A DNA stretch of 64,000 bases from JADLCB01 sp964398315 (GTDB taxonomy: Bacteria; Planctomycetota; Phycisphaerae; Tepidisphaerales; Tepidisphaeraceae), in assembly GCA_964398315.1 (NCBI GenBank), contig CAYNMV010000019.1, forward strand, positions 3,090-67,089. The letters run 5' to 3'. Under the pieces are notes generated by a model. The model was not told where the DNA came from. It did no database searches and was given only the letters and a program-made list of their open reading frames with translations. Shown here in pieces: positions 1-9,824 of the stretch (positions are counted from its first letter, which is position 1; each line of letters opens with the position of its first letter). Both the position numbers and the translations under genes were made by a program.

Positions 1-717
1 CATCCCGAACGCCAGCAGCAGCAGGTCCGGCTCCGCGGCCAGAACCGCATCCATCTGCGCCAAGCCCCATTCCGATCCCATCCCCCCCACCGACAGGTTC
101 ACGAGGTCCACTGGCGTGCCGGACCAGTGCTGCACCGTCGCGGCCAGCAGCGAACCGTAGCCCGACCGCTCCGGCGGCACGCCATAGAGCCCGCTGGCGT
201 TGTGCCCCACGGAAATGCTGTCGCCCAACAGCACCATGCGCAAGGGATCCCGCCCCGCCACCCGCCGGGCCAATTCAGGCCATCGCACCGGCTCGTGGAG
301 GGTCGGCGGCATCACCCAGCCATCCAGGGCGTGATCGTAGGTCGCGGCCGATTGCAGGCGATGAAAGAAGGCTCCTTCGCCGAACAGCAGATCTGCCTCG
401 TGATCGCGGCAGGTGCCGTGCTTCTGCGAACCGCGCGGCGGATACAGCTCGTCCTCTTACAAAGCGTGCACGCGCGATTGGGCAGGCAACGTGATCGTCC
501 GCGAGCCGGGCGTCCACTGATAGTCCACGCCCGCCTCATACTCCTCCAGCCCGGTGGCGCTGCCGATGCGAGGGACGTGCAGTGGCGTGAACATAAGCTG
601 TGCCCGTGCCGGTCCGCCGGCTGCGGGGCGGACGAACAGGACGCTCTCGCCCCACATGTGGGTCGTCTCCCAGAAGGGCGAATCGTCCGTCGATTCGTTA
701 TCGGATCGATGGGTCAT
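1..717 (-). pseudogene. SGNH/GDSL-type hydrolase, interrupted by an in-frame stop; cut by the window edge
   Basis: The reading frame starts at 717 behind an AGAGG ribosome site. It runs 86 codons to a TAA at 457-459, then continues in the same frame to the window edge. After the stop it reads EDELYPPRGSQK and then MVLLGDSISVGHNASG, the GDS block I nucleophile motif of SGNH hydrolases. The N-terminal half looks like a beta-sandwich lead-in domain (residues 1-86). Family members are esterases or deacetylases that act on acylated sugars, which fits the neighbouring glycosidases. The gene lies 19 nt after the isomerase/epimerase-like gene. Either a single base changed a sense codon to TAA or there is a sequencing error; no frameshift is needed. 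The right end of the protein lies outside the window. Confidence 0.8.
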
Positions 718-736
718 GTCCGCGGCCTCTGTCGAG

Positions 737-1741
737 TCAGGCTTGGTCGCTCGGTACCCAACTGCTGCGCAGGAAGTGAGACGTCTGCACGGCGTCGCCG
801 GTGGCCAACAGTTGCTCGATCCGCCCGCGCTGCCGCTGCACGACCTGGTCGAACTGGCGCAGCCACTGGATGCTTTCGCCGATCGCGCCGGCGGCGTCCT
901 CGCGGTAGGGGTACTGGTCCATCGACAGCCAGCCGCTGTAGCCGCAGCGGTCCAGCCAGTAGAGCGTCTCGACGTAGGTCGTGCTGTGAACGGTGCCGAC
1001 GATCATGTCATCGTCCCAGGCGCCGTGGTTGTCATTGAAGTGCATGTGGAACAGTCGTCCGGCGGTGTCGTCGTAGCCGCCGCCTGTGCGTTTCGCCAGT
1101 ACAATAGCCTCCCCCACCGATTCCCCGGCGTTGAAGGCATGGCCGGTGTCGATGCAGACGCCGACATTGTCGCAGCCGGTTTCCAGGCACATCAGGAGCG
1201 TGTCGGCCATGGTCGCCAGATAGCTGCGGCAGCGCGGCTCCTTCGGCTTGTATTCCAGGGCGAAGCGGAGTTGGGGATATGCCTGGGCGATCTCGGCCAC
1301 GCTGTCGCGAAACCACGAGCGGGCCGCATCGTAGTCGGCCGTGAGCAGGTAATCGTAACCGTCCTGTCCCGGCCAGATGTTGATGAGCGGGCACTCCAGA
1401 TCCAGTGCGACCTGACAGCACTGGCGGGTGTAGTGCACCGCCTGCCGGCGCACCGCCGGGTCATTGCTGCTGTAGCTGCCCTTCCAGTAGCGTCGGTCGG
1501 CAAACAGGTCGGGAATGATGGAAACGCACCGGCATTCCGCATCGGTCAGGGCCTTCTTCATCTGGGCGACATTGTTCGGGTGAATGTCCCAGGTCGCCAC
1601 CAATTCGATCCCCTCGACATGCGGGATCGCCGCCGCCTGCGACAGCATCGTCAGCGTGTCGGGGTTATCCTTATACCCACCGCAGAAACGGTCTCTGGTA
1701 TTGCCCAGGTTTCCCAGGATCACCGAGTATTGCCGTGCCAT
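737..1741 (-). CDS. Sugar phosphate isomerase/epimerase family protein (xylose-isomerase-like TIM barrel)
   Basis: This 334-residue protein matches the xylose-isomerase-like TIM-barrel fold of sugar isomerases and epimerases. Candidate metal and active-site residues are visible in order: Glu163 in FALEYKP, Asp198 and His201 in CIDTGH, His242/244 in FHMHFND, and an Asp in SMDQYPYRED where many relatives carry the last Glu ligand. The start at 1741 has a strong AAAGGAG site 7 nt upstream. There is no signal peptide, so it is cytoplasmic. It sits in the same-strand glycan locus, 108 nt after the GH106-like gene, and probably interconverts a released sugar. The substrate cannot be read from sequence; rhamnose/rhamnulose-type isomerisation is one option given the rhamnosidase-like neighbours. 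Confidence 0.8.
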   Translation of the reverse strand: MARQYSVILGNLGNTRDRFCGGYKDNPDTLTMLSQAAAIPHVEGIELVATWDIHPNNVAQMKKALTDAECRCVSIIPDLFADRRYWKGSYSSNDPAVRRQAVHYTRQCCQVALDLECPLINIWPGQDGYDYLLTADYDAARSWFRDSVAEIAQAYPQLRFALEYKPKEPRCRSYLATMADTLLMCLETGCDNVGVCIDTGHAFNAGESVGEAIVLAKRTGGGYDDTAGRLFHMHFNDNHGAWDDDMIVGTVHSTTYVETLYWLDRCGYSGWLSMDQYPYREDAAGAIGESIQWLRQFDQVVQRQRGRIEQLLATGDAVQTSHFLRSSWVPSDQA

Positions 1742-1849
1742 CTTTTCTCCTTTCGTTCCGTTTGCCGTCCATTATCACGTGAATGCCCGCCACCACGCAC
1801 GCGGAGATGCACCGCCCGTGGCCATCACCTCGTAGAGCCAACATCTGCC

Positions 1850-4800
1850 CTATGGGAATCGGCTTTGCTCGCGCTGCTGATAGCAGATGCGGATCGGGCC
1901 GGCGATGCCGAAGTGCGTGACCAGATAGTCATCTGTCCAGGCCGGATCGGGATCCTCAGGGTGCAGCCTGCGGTTGTGATCCGGTGGCGAGGTGAAGGCC
2001 ACGTGCCAAGTGTGTGAAGGTTCACCACTGTCGCGGTGGTGCGGCCCCAAGAGGTTACGTAGCGAGCTGATCAGCTCGATCTCGACCGCATTGTCCCCCT
2101 CTCGCAAATGCGGCGTGATCTCAAGTTCATACGGCGGCCAGCCGATCGCCCCGGCCGTGTGGCCGTTGACCCGAACCTTCGCCAATACCGCATCCAGCCC
2201 CGGCAACTCCAGCAGCACACGCTCGCCTTCAGCGGCGGCACGCAGATGGACGCGATGATGCAGGGTGATCCGCCCGGCGTAGAACGGGTATCCTTGCTCG
2301 CAGAGGTCCCCTTCCCCCGGCAGCGCTTCAGCCGCCAGCATGAAGCCGGGCGCGAGGCGCACGCATCCCTTCCGCGGCGTACCGGGGGAAACTGTCGCCC
2401 GCACGGCGAAATCACCTATCAGGTAGATGGATTCCAACTCGGTACCGACGAGGTGTTCGAACAGTGCGCCAAGCGGAATCGAGGGTTTGCCGACCGGCTG
2501 GAAGTCCCGCCTCATCTCGATCCGGTTGCGCCCCGCCCGCACATGCCGGCCGATGTCAACCGGGTGGAACGAGCGGTCAACGTAGTAAGGTGCTCCCGCG
2601 AACGCCACTGGCTGGCCATTGACCGTGATCGTCCAGTCGACTGCATCCTCGATTGCCACCTGCAATCCCGGCAGCGCAATCTCACTGTCGAACGTGAACC
2701 GCAGCGTGAGCGGGCCGCGGTAGGTCTCCGCTTCCAACCGGTTCTGGAGCAGCAGCACCGGTGCGGGATCGTGCCAGTCCTCCTCGCCCCGTCGCCACTG
2801 GCACAAATCGAGCGTCAGGGCATTTGGTGCGCTGCGCTCCCGTCGCTGGGGAGCCGCGACCGCGACCCGCTCGACAGTCCGCCAGTCCGCCGCCGGCACG
2901 GCCGCCGCGGGCGCATCCGTGCGCATCAGCAACAGGCGCGAACCCAGGGGCGGCAGTTCCAGCGGCGCCTTCAAGCCGTTTTGATCCGGCGTGTTGACGG
3001 CGGGCGCGATGTGGCCGCTGGTCAGATCCCACTCCTCCAGCGCTCCCTGTCCCGCCAGCGTGAGGGTGCCGGCAAATGCCTGCTCGGCATTGATGTTGGT
3101 GATGAAAAAGAGCCGTCCACCCTCGACCTGACGCACCTGTATCCACACATCGGTGCTCTCACCCCGCACAGGCTGTAGATCCAGCAGCGGCGGTACCGCC
3201 GTGTCCAGCGCCTGGCGCAGCCCGGCCGGTTCGGCCGGCAATGGCGCGGGGGGATGAACCAGGGCCGCCAGCCTCCTGGCGCCATCGGTCGACTTAATGC
3301 CATCGACACGGTTCGGCAACCGCCCGGCCGCCAGAACGATCCCCCCGGCAGCGGTAAACCCCTCAAGCAGTTCCAGCGTCGTCCGCCGGATGGTCAGCAA
3401 CTCGGGGAGGATCACCAAGCGATAGGTCATTTGCCCGACACGCAGCCCGTCAGGTCCGGCGCTGCCGTGTTCGGCCAGCAGCGATTCATCGCCCAGGTCG
3501 AAGTCGCGCTGGCTGCAAAGCAGGTTGCGGCACAGTTCCACCAGCCGGTCATCCATCGCCACCAGGTCCGCCGTCTCGCCGGCGTGGTCGTGCGGGCGCT
3601 GCATGCTGGCCGGGTCAAACAGGCACCAGGCCGATTCAATCGGATGGAGCACAAGCACCTGCGCCATCGACCGCCCCTGCCGCAGCGCCCATGACTGACG
3701 GGCGAAATGGTCGGCGATCAGCCGGTTGTCCGGCCACCACGGCTGCTGGTAGGACAGGTGCGGCACGTAGATGCGCTTGCGCCGGCCGCGCATCGAATAG
3801 AATGCGCCGTGATAGCATCGCTGGTTGATCCCCAGCACCATCAGCCAGTCAGCGATCTGTTTGCGATCGGCGAAGCGGATGCCCTGCGAGCTGACGCCGT
3901 ACATCTCAGCCAGCACCTCGCCGTGGCCGAGTTGGTTGGCGACGCTGGTAGCCTGCTTGGGGGTAAGAATGAAGGGCTTGCCGGTCGGCCAGCTCAGGCT
4001 GCGCGTCAGATGATCGATGCCCGGCACGTGCATGTGCTGGTAGCAGGGCATGGTGGCAGCGGTCCAACCGATCTGGTTGTTCAGCGTGTCCTCGCCCATC
4101 AGGTGGCCGGCGAACTTGACACCATGATCACTACACCACTGCCCCACCGGCTGGAAATAGCTCTCCAGAAACATCCCCAGCACACAGCGCCAGTATTGAT
4201 GGCGGACACGCTGGTAGTCCCCGATTGGCCGGAACAGCGACGGCAGGTGCTCCATCAGGTCATAGCCCCACTGCCCGGCGAACACCTCCGGCAGGTGCCG
4301 CGACCAGGGGAGCAGTGGCGGGCGGAAGTGTGGTTCATCCACCCAGATCGCCTCAATGGTGCGCCCGAAGTGCTCGGCGAAGCGCTTGTGCCACGGATCA
4401 CGATAGGCCACGTTGAGGTAGTCGATCACCACCTCGCGGTCGAGCAGGTCGATGACGGTTTCGCTGGTGCGCTGGCAATAGGTGAACTGCTCATCGGCCG
4501 CCAGGCGCACCTCGCCCGGTTGCAGTGCTTCGCCGGCCGGGCGTACGGCCAGGCCCCGCAAAGCGCGGGAGGGGTCCAGGTCCGGCAGCGCGCTGGGCAT
4601 GTAGCCCGCCTGCAGCCAGAGCTTCAGCCCGCGCTGCCAGGAGCGCTCGATGATGCGGGCGATGATGCCCATCCACTCCTCACCGAGGTACGGGGTGCGC
4701 AGGCCGTTGAAGGTGCGGGCAATGACCGCCCCCCACCCGGCATCGGCCATCTCATCGAGCTGCTCGATGATGCGCCTCTCCTCAAGCCGGTCGTTGAGCA

Positions 4801-4858
4801 TCCAGAGCGCGACGCCCCGACACGAGGCGGGCGGGTTGGCGAATCGTTCAGCGTCCAT
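1850..4858 (-). CDS. GH106-like glycoside hydrolase (putative alpha-L-rhamnosidase), 1002 aa
   Basis: This large protein opens with a TIM-barrel-like glycosidase module. It has WMLNDRLEERRI near the N-terminus, then IWVDEPHFRPP around residue 170 and GVKFAGHLMGEDTLNN around residue 250. The segment AEMYGVSSQGIRFADRKQIADW and HGAFYSMRGRRKR around residues 320-360 matches the pattern of GH106-type rhamnosidases and relatives. A beta-sandwich, galactose-binding-like tail occupies roughly the last 300 residues (RITLHHRVHLRA, RVNGHTAG, WHVAFTSPPDHN). No signal peptide is seen at the start chosen, which has GGAGG 7 nt upstream. The start follows the fucose-isomerase-like gene by 26 nt. Family assignment is from memory of motifs; a GH2-related enzyme is the main alternative. 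Confidence 0.72.
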   Translation of the reverse strand: MDAERFANPPASCRGVALWMLNDRLEERRIIEQLDEMADAGWGAVIARTFNGLRTPYLGEEWMGIIARIIERSWQRGLKLWLQAGYMPSALPDLDPSRALRGLAVRPAGEALQPGEVRLAADEQFTYCQRTSETVIDLLDREVVIDYLNVAYRDPWHKRFAEHFGRTIEAIWVDEPHFRPPLLPWSRHLPEVFAGQWGYDLMEHLPSLFRPIGDYQRVRHQYWRCVLGMFLESYFQPVGQWCSDHGVKFAGHLMGEDTLNNQIGWTAATMPCYQHMHVPGIDHLTRSLSWPTGKPFILTPKQATSVANQLGHGEVLAEMYGVSSQGIRFADRKQIADWLMVLGINQRCYHGAFYSMRGRRKRIYVPHLSYQQPWWPDNRLIADHFARQSWALRQGRSMAQVLVLHPIESAWCLFDPASMQRPHDHAGETADLVAMDDRLVELCRNLLCSQRDFDLGDESLLAEHGSAGPDGLRVGQMTYRLVILPELLTIRRTTLELLEGFTAAGGIVLAAGRLPNRVDGIKSTDGARRLAALVHPPAPLPAEPAGLRQALDTAVPPLLDLQPVRGESTDVWIQVRQVEGGRLFFITNINAEQAFAGTLTLAGQGALEEWDLTSGHIAPAVNTPDQNGLKAPLELPPLGSRLLLMRTDAPAAAVPAADWRTVERVAVAAPQRRERSAPNALTLDLCQWRRGEEDWHDPAPVLLLQNRLEAETYRGPLTLRFTFDSEIALPGLQVAIEDAVDWTITVNGQPVAFAGAPYYVDRSFHPVDIGRHVRAGRNRIEMRRDFQPVGKPSIPLGALFEHLVGTELESIYLIGDFAVRATVSPGTPRKGCVRLAPGFMLAAEALPGEGDLCEQGYPFYAGRITLHHRVHLRAAAEGERVLLELPGLDAVLAKVRVNGHTAGAIGWPPYELEITPHLREGDNAVEIELISSLRNLLGPHHRDSGEPSHTWHVAFTSPPDHNRRLHPEDPDPAWTDDYLVTHFGIAGPIRICYQQREQSRFP

Positions 4859-4884
4859 TCAGTGCCTCCGAAGTCTCATGCCGC

Positions 4885-6363
4885 TCACCCGCCGGTGACA
4901 TTGACGCACTCGATGCCGAGAATGCGGGCGCACCGCTCCAGCACCGCCGCCTGGTGGCCAGTGCCCAGTGCGAAGTGGTGCGTCGGCCCCTCGGCGCTCC
5001 AATCCTCGATAAACGTGCGCACGTCGGGTGGGAACTGCGCCCGGGTGTTGGTGTTGCCGGTTGCGGGGATGGGACCAGGCAGGCTCTGGCCCTCGGCTAC
5101 GACGAATTTGAAGCGGCCGTCGTGCGTCTGCGTAAGCCCCAGCAGGGTGATCGGCCCGTTGCGGATGGCGAACTCCACGCTCGGCCCGCGCCCGCGCTTG
5201 CCGTGCAGAATCGACAGCCCGCGCAGCACCGGCTTGCCTTCGGCGATGGCGATGTGATGGGGACCATCGTGGCCGATGAGTACAAAGTCACTGCCGTAGT
5301 CCACCGGGTGCAGCTCAGCGAATGAGCCGCCAGCGCCCAAGCGGTCCATGATGAGCATGGCAACGCAGTTCTTCAGGTCCAGTTCACCGGCGACCGGGAT
5401 GCCGCGGCCGGTAAGTAGCGAGCTGCCGATGCTGAGACTGGAGCCGAGCCTCTCATTCTCGTTGCCATCGACGCCGCGATAGTAGTAGCTGAGGGCATCG
5501 AGGGAGAAGCCGTTGATGAGCCGCTCCATCCCTACCGAGACCCGGGCCGCCCAGCGCAGCTCAGCCGGGTCTACCTCACCGGCCAGGGGATCGCTGCCGG
5601 GCGGCGGGAAATGGAACATCTCCCGGATCAGCTGGAGCCGCTCCGCCACTTCTGGCTCCCCCACCGCCTGCACGCATGCGTGCAGGTCGTCCAGCTCCAG
5701 GTGTTCGACGTGCATGCCGAAAGCGGCATCGAACATGGTCGGATCGCTGTTCATGTCGAGCATGCCTTCGTAGACGTGCCCCATGAGCCCGATCCGACTC
5801 GTGCGCAGGGCACGCAGGACGCGCGCCACCCGCACCATATCCGCCACGCGCACATGAGCACGCGCATCATCGTGGAGCGTGCCGACGAGGATGTCGGCCG
5901 GCGCCAGGTTCGCGCGCCGCAGGGCGCAGGTGATCTCGGGCAGGCTGCAGATGTTGTCATTGAGCAACTGCATCTCGGTGGTGGCGCGGGCGTAGTCCAG
6001 CGCGCGATCAGGCTGCAGCGCCACCAATGCCACCGGCCGGCCCGCCCGCTGGACGACGGGCAGGGCGTTAGCCGAGGTGCTGTAGGTCACGAGATTGCAG
6101 ACCAGTAGGTCAACATCAGCGGCGCGTAACTGGTCGCCGATGGCACTGGCAGCGCAGGAGGAATCCGACATGCCCGCATCGATCACCTCGCCTCCCAGGC
6201 TGCTCAGCCGTTCGCAGAACGCCTGGTGCAGCCCGAGCAGGCGCTCGCGCAACCCGGGGAACTGCGGCCAGTAGTTGTTCAGGCCCACGCAGAATACGCC
6301 GATGCGTGGCCGAGCGGGCAGCCGGCGAAAGTATGCTTCGGCGAAAGATGTAGAGGGATTCAT
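4885..6363 (-). CDS. L-fucose/L-arabinose isomerase family protein
   Basis: From the ATG at 6363 the protein has 492 residues (MNPSTSFAEAY, then IGVFCVGLNNYWPQFPG). It has the layout of the L-fucose/L-arabinose isomerase family: an N-terminal Rossmann-like half (VDLLVCNLVTYSTSANALPVVQRAGRP), then RIGLMGHVYEGMLDMNSDPTMF. A C-terminal active-site half follows, with DALSYYYRGVDGNENE, GIPVAGELDLKNCVAMLIMD and a closing HHFALGTGHQAAVLE. Family enzymes interconvert aldoses and ketoses with a divalent metal. A longer reading frame reaches 6489 but would overlap the aldolase gene and adds unlikely Cys/Pro-rich sequence, so 6363 is preferred although its ribosome site is weak. It lies between aldolase and GH106-like genes, consistent with catabolism of released 6-deoxysugars. 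Exact substrate unknown. Confidence 0.78.
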   Translation of the reverse strand: MNPSTSFAEAYFRRLPARPRIGVFCVGLNNYWPQFPGLRERLLGLHQAFCERLSSLGGEVIDAGMSDSSCAASAIGDQLRAADVDLLVCNLVTYSTSANALPVVQRAGRPVALVALQPDRALDYARATTEMQLLNDNICSLPEITCALRRANLAPADILVGTLHDDARAHVRVADMVRVARVLRALRTSRIGLMGHVYEGMLDMNSDPTMFDAAFGMHVEHLELDDLHACVQAVGEPEVAERLQLIREMFHFPPPGSDPLAGEVDPAELRWAARVSVGMERLINGFSLDALSYYYRGVDGNENERLGSSLSIGSSLLTGRGIPVAGELDLKNCVAMLIMDRLGAGGSFAELHPVDYGSDFVLIGHDGPHHIAIAEGKPVLRGLSILHGKRGRGPSVEFAIRNGPITLLGLTQTHDGRFKFVVAEGQSLPGPIPATGNTNTRAQFPPDVRTFIEDWSAEGPTHHFALGTGHQAAVLERCARILGIECVNVTGG

Positions 6364-6463
6364 CTTAATGCGGGTGTTCGAAACCCTGTGCGCCGATGGC
6401 AGACAGGGCGGTCCAAGGCAGCGGCAATACGCCGATGCTACGCAGCGGGGATCAGGCTTCCTG

Positions 6464-7453
6464 TCAGGCGGACACGGTGGGCCGCCCATCGACTAGGCGG
6501 CTTTCGGCTCGGACACCAGAGCTGACAGGCCGCGGCCTCACCTGCTCGAAGAAACCGATCGCCTCCAGGCCTTGGCGCAAGGCGGCATACTCCCCGGGCA
6601 AAAGACCGCGCAGCGGAAGGCGCACCGGACCGCAGTCGATACCGATCATGCCCATCATCGCCTTGCCCGCCGGCAGGCCGCCATAACGTGCCATCAGCGC
6701 GATCATCTCGATAGCCCGTGCCTGTTCCGCCTGGGCGGCTGCCAGGTCGCCAGCGCGGAAGGCCGCGATCAGCCGCTGGTAGACGGGTGCGGCAAAGTTA
6801 TAGGTGCTGCCGACTGCCCCCTGGGCGCCCAAGGCCAGGCCGGCCAGCAGCATCTCGTCCCGGCCGAACAGGATGTCGTAGCGACCATCCGCCATCGCCA
6901 CGCACTGGCGGTAGTCCATCAGGTTCTCGTAGGTGAACTTGATTCCGGCCAGCGTTGGGATTCGTTCTGCGGCGCAGGTAAGGAAATTGGCCATCGGGAA
7001 GCAGACGCCGGTCATGGACGGCATGTGATAGAAGTAGAAGGGCAGCGCCGGGGCCGCGGCGGCGGTTTCGCGGCAGACTTCCACAAGATCCTCGACGCTG
7101 GCGGGCCGGAAAAACGAGGGCGCCAGGGTGGCGATGGCCGTCGCCCCGAGCTGTTGGGCGTGAGCGGCCAGGGCGCGTGCATCGGCCAGGCTGTTGTGGC
7201 CCACGTGGACAATGACGGCCAGATCACCCCCGGCCACCTCGATCCAGCGCTGGACGATCCGCCTGCGCTCCTCCAGCGTCAACGAGTGGCTCTCTCCCGT
7301 GGTGCCGCAGACAAACGCCCCCCGCACGCCGGTGTGCACCAGGTGCTCTGCCTGTCGCTCGATGCATGCCAGGTTCAGGCTGCCGTCCACATTCATGGCC
7401 GTGAAAGGCGCAGCCACCAAACCTTTAAGCTTTTTGTTCACGATCATCTCCAT
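6464..7453 (-). CDS. Dihydrodipicolinate synthase / N-acetylneuraminate lyase family aldolase
   Basis: This class I aldolase has about 329 residues. Visible motifs are FVCGTTGESHSLTLEER (the GTTGE substrate-carboxylate loop), YFYHMPSMTG with the conserved Tyr, and LAGIKFTYENL carrying the Schiff-base Lys, all in family order and spacing. The KFTY context resembles N-acetylneuraminate lyases more than DapA. The family also includes keto-deoxy-sugar-acid aldolases, so in this locus it may cleave a 2-keto-3-deoxy acid. The start is ambiguous among TTG 7462, ATG 7453 and ATG 7447. Each overlaps the end of the GH78 gene (stop at 7425), implying translational coupling. The fucose-isomerase-like gene follows 100 nt later. 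Confidence 0.82.
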   Translation of the reverse strand: MEMIVNKKLKGLVAAPFTAMNVDGSLNLACIERQAEHLVHTGVRGAFVCGTTGESHSLTLEERRRIVQRWIEVAGGDLAVIVHVGHNSLADARALAAHAQQLGATAIATLAPSFFRPASVEDLVEVCRETAAAAPALPFYFYHMPSMTGVCFPMANFLTCAAERIPTLAGIKFTYENLMDYRQCVAMADGRYDILFGRDEMLLAGLALGAQGAVGSTYNFAAPVYQRLIAAFRAGDLAAAQAEQARAIEMIALMARYGGLPAGKAMMGMIGIDCGPVRLPLRGLLPGEYAALRQGLEAIGFFEQVRPRPVSSGVRAESRLVDGRPTVSA

Positions 7454-9824
7454 CACTAACAAAGACCATGCCGACCTCCGGCGCCGTTCGGATGCCCCGG
7501 CCGAACTGGGGCCGGGTCTGGGGCGGATAACTCAATGACTGGCATTGCAAGCCGTCGCCGCGGTCGACCCATCGGATATGGATCGGGCCATATGGCGTAT
7601 GCACTTGTCCTGTGGCCGATCCTACCACGCCCGGCAGCGGGTCCACCACAAACGAGCGGAATCCCGGCTCCAGCGGACGCACCCCCAGCAGGTGGGCCGA
7701 TTGGAAATAGACCGGCACCGCCGACCAGCCGTGGCAGAGGCTCCCGGCCTGGTCGAAATCATTGGCGCCGCGTAGCGTTTCCCAGAACGTCGTGGCCCCC
7801 TGTTCAAGCATTCGGCCCCAGTCGCGGGCGATCGTGTCGAAGACGAGGCGGCCATAGCGCCGGCGGTCCATCAGCAGCGCCTCGAACTTGTACAGGCAGT
7901 GACTGAGCGTGGTGGCGACCAGGCCATTGTCCTCGCACGCCAGCCGGGCCCGCAGGTTCTCAGACCGTGGCACCGAGGACACGTCGGCCAGCAAAGCCAG
8001 CGCCTGCGTCAGCTCAGCCACGTGCGGTGCAGCGCCAAGCGTGGTCTGGTAGGCGCCGAGGGCATCGTTCCAGAAGCGATCGGCTACCGCCAGCCCCAGA
8101 CGCTCGGCCGCTGCGGCGTATTCCTCGGCCGCGGCATCATCACCGCACGCCTCGCTCACGCGCGCCGCTGCCTTCAAGGCAAGACAAAACAGAAGATTCA
8201 GCGGCGACTCAAATCGGTGTTCATCAAAATCGCCCACGCGTTGGCCGCCATCCAGCCCTGGCATCCATTCGTAAAACTGCCAGTAGCGTTGTCCGCGCGG
8301 ACACGGCAGCAGATCGCCGACCATCCCCTTCAGATGCGTCTGCATCATGCGATGTAGGATCGGCAGCATGCGACGCAAGAACTCCGCATCGCCACTGTAA
8401 AGGTGGTAGTCATCCAGCGCCAGCACCCAGACGAAGCTAAAAGAGGGAATCGTGATATCAATCCGCGCGGGGGCGCACATCTCCAGCCAGCCATCCGGCT
8501 GCAGACTGCGGCCGAGCAGCTCCCACGACGCCGCCGCGAAGGGGTACTCCCCGAAGCAGTGATAGCCGCACAGGGCCTGGTTGCGGCCGTCGAACGCGTA
8601 GAGGGCCTGCTCACGCCAGGGGGTGTCCTCGTAGTGCTCGTGCATGCACAGGTGCAGGGTGCGGATGCCGGTCTGCCAGATTCGCCGGTGCAGGGAGTCG
8701 TCGCAGTCGAAGCGACCGCGCACCTCGACCGGGTAGACCATCGGCAGCAGGCCGGCATAATGCAGGCGGAACGCAACGCAATCGCCCATCACATGCAGTT
8801 GCAAGTAGCGTCCGGCCACGCGATGGAAGTGGTGCGTGAAGCGCTGACGGCCAGCGCGGCAGACATAGCGGTTGGCGAAGTTGCGACTCCCCACCGCCGC
8901 ACGGACGCGCAGGTCGTCGAGATGTTCGCCGTGGGCGATATCGATCATGGTGCCGGCCGCGGCGTCCACCTCCAGATCGAGCAGCCCCACCTCCTGGCGG
9001 CCCAGATCGATGACGAAGTAGATCCCATCCGCCTCCAGTGCATCGGCACAAATGCCAATGCCCTTTTCGGAAGGCAACTCGTGGACACCGGCATCCCGCA
9101 GAAAGGCGCAAGCGTGACGATGGGAGAGGAAGTCGCATTGCATCAGACGCGCGACAGTACCGGGCGGGTCATCCTCCCGAACCGACCGCCGCACGATCCC
9201 CTGAGCGCGAAGCGTCACCGGGATGCGTGGAAGGACCTGCGTACGCTGCACCGGTCGAGGTCGTGAGCCACGAGCCGCAGCCCTGCCGCGAAGGCCATCC
9301 GCGCCGACCGGCCGCCATGATGCCGGCTGCCGACGAGCATCGTACTCGAACGTGAAGCCCAGTTGGGACGTGATGCGCGGCATTTCACCCTGGCGATAGC
9401 CGGCGGCATAACGCCACTTGGTGGCGCTGCCACTCGCCTGGCGATGATGACCGCAGCGCACCTCAAAAATCAATCCCGGCGGGCCGGCGATGTACTGGAA
9501 TGAATCAACGCCCTGGTAATGGACGCGGACGCTCAATTCGTTTCCACCTGCCCGCAAGTGCTCGGCGATTGGCAGACGATCGCAGGTCTTGTGCCCGGGA
9601 TAATCGGAATACTGTCCGCAGGCGACAAAGCCGCCGTTGATCCAGACCGCATAATTGGAATCGGCGCTGATCAGCAGCTCCGCCCCAGCGTCTATCTCGT
9701 CCAAGCTAAATTCATGCCGGAAGTCGATGTACTGGTTCGTGCCCTCGGGCACATCGCCCGGCCAGATCCAGCGGGCATCGGAATGCTCCAGCAGTGCAGC
9801 CGGTTGTTCTGAAGCAGTACTCAT
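7425..9824 (-). CDS. GH78-like alpha-L-rhamnosidase, 799 aa
   Basis: The N-terminal 170 residues form a beta-sandwich of the type that precedes rhamnosidase catalytic domains (ARWIWPGDVPEGTNQYIDFR, LLISADSNYAVWINGGFVACGQ). A second sandwich contains VIDLGRQEVGLLDLEVDAAAG. The (alpha/alpha)6 barrel begins near residue 390 with HYEDTPWREQALYAFDGRNQ, the position of the catalytic acid region in GH78, then GDLLPCPRGQRYWQFYEWMPGL and TTFWETLRGANDFDQAGS. A C-terminal sandwich closes the protein. No signal peptide is evident. It overlaps the upstream gene by ATGA at 9821-9824 and the downstream aldolase gene by about 29 nt, so the three are probably translated as one unit. Family enzymes release terminal alpha-L-rhamnose. 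Confidence 0.8.
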   Translation of the reverse strand: MSTASEQPAALLEHSDARWIWPGDVPEGTNQYIDFRHEFSLDEIDAGAELLISADSNYAVWINGGFVACGQYSDYPGHKTCDRLPIAEHLRAGGNELSVRVHYQGVDSFQYIAGPPGLIFEVRCGHHRQASGSATKWRYAAGYRQGEMPRITSQLGFTFEYDARRQPASWRPVGADGLRGRAAARGSRPRPVQRTQVLPRIPVTLRAQGIVRRSVREDDPPGTVARLMQCDFLSHRHACAFLRDAGVHELPSEKGIGICADALEADGIYFVIDLGRQEVGLLDLEVDAAAGTMIDIAHGEHLDDLRVRAAVGSRNFANRYVCRAGRQRFTHHFHRVAGRYLQLHVMGDCVAFRLHYAGLLPMVYPVEVRGRFDCDDSLHRRIWQTGIRTLHLCMHEHYEDTPWREQALYAFDGRNQALCGYHCFGEYPFAAASWELLGRSLQPDGWLEMCAPARIDITIPSFSFVWVLALDDYHLYSGDAEFLRRMLPILHRMMQTHLKGMVGDLLPCPRGQRYWQFYEWMPGLDGGQRVGDFDEHRFESPLNLLFCLALKAAARVSEACGDDAAAEEYAAAAERLGLAVADRFWNDALGAYQTTLGAAPHVAELTQALALLADVSSVPRSENLRARLACEDNGLVATTLSHCLYKFEALLMDRRRYGRLVFDTIARDWGRMLEQGATTFWETLRGANDFDQAGSLCHGWSAVPVYFQSAHLLGVRPLEPGFRSFVVDPLPGVVGSATGQVHTPYGPIHIRWVDRGDGLQCQSLSYPPQTRPQFGRGIRTAPEVGMVFVSDGDDREQKA

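Noticed and set aside
3707..5257. Plus-strand reading frame of 516 codons
   Set aside because: Antisense shadow of the GH106-like and fucose-isomerase-like genes with no recognisable domain.
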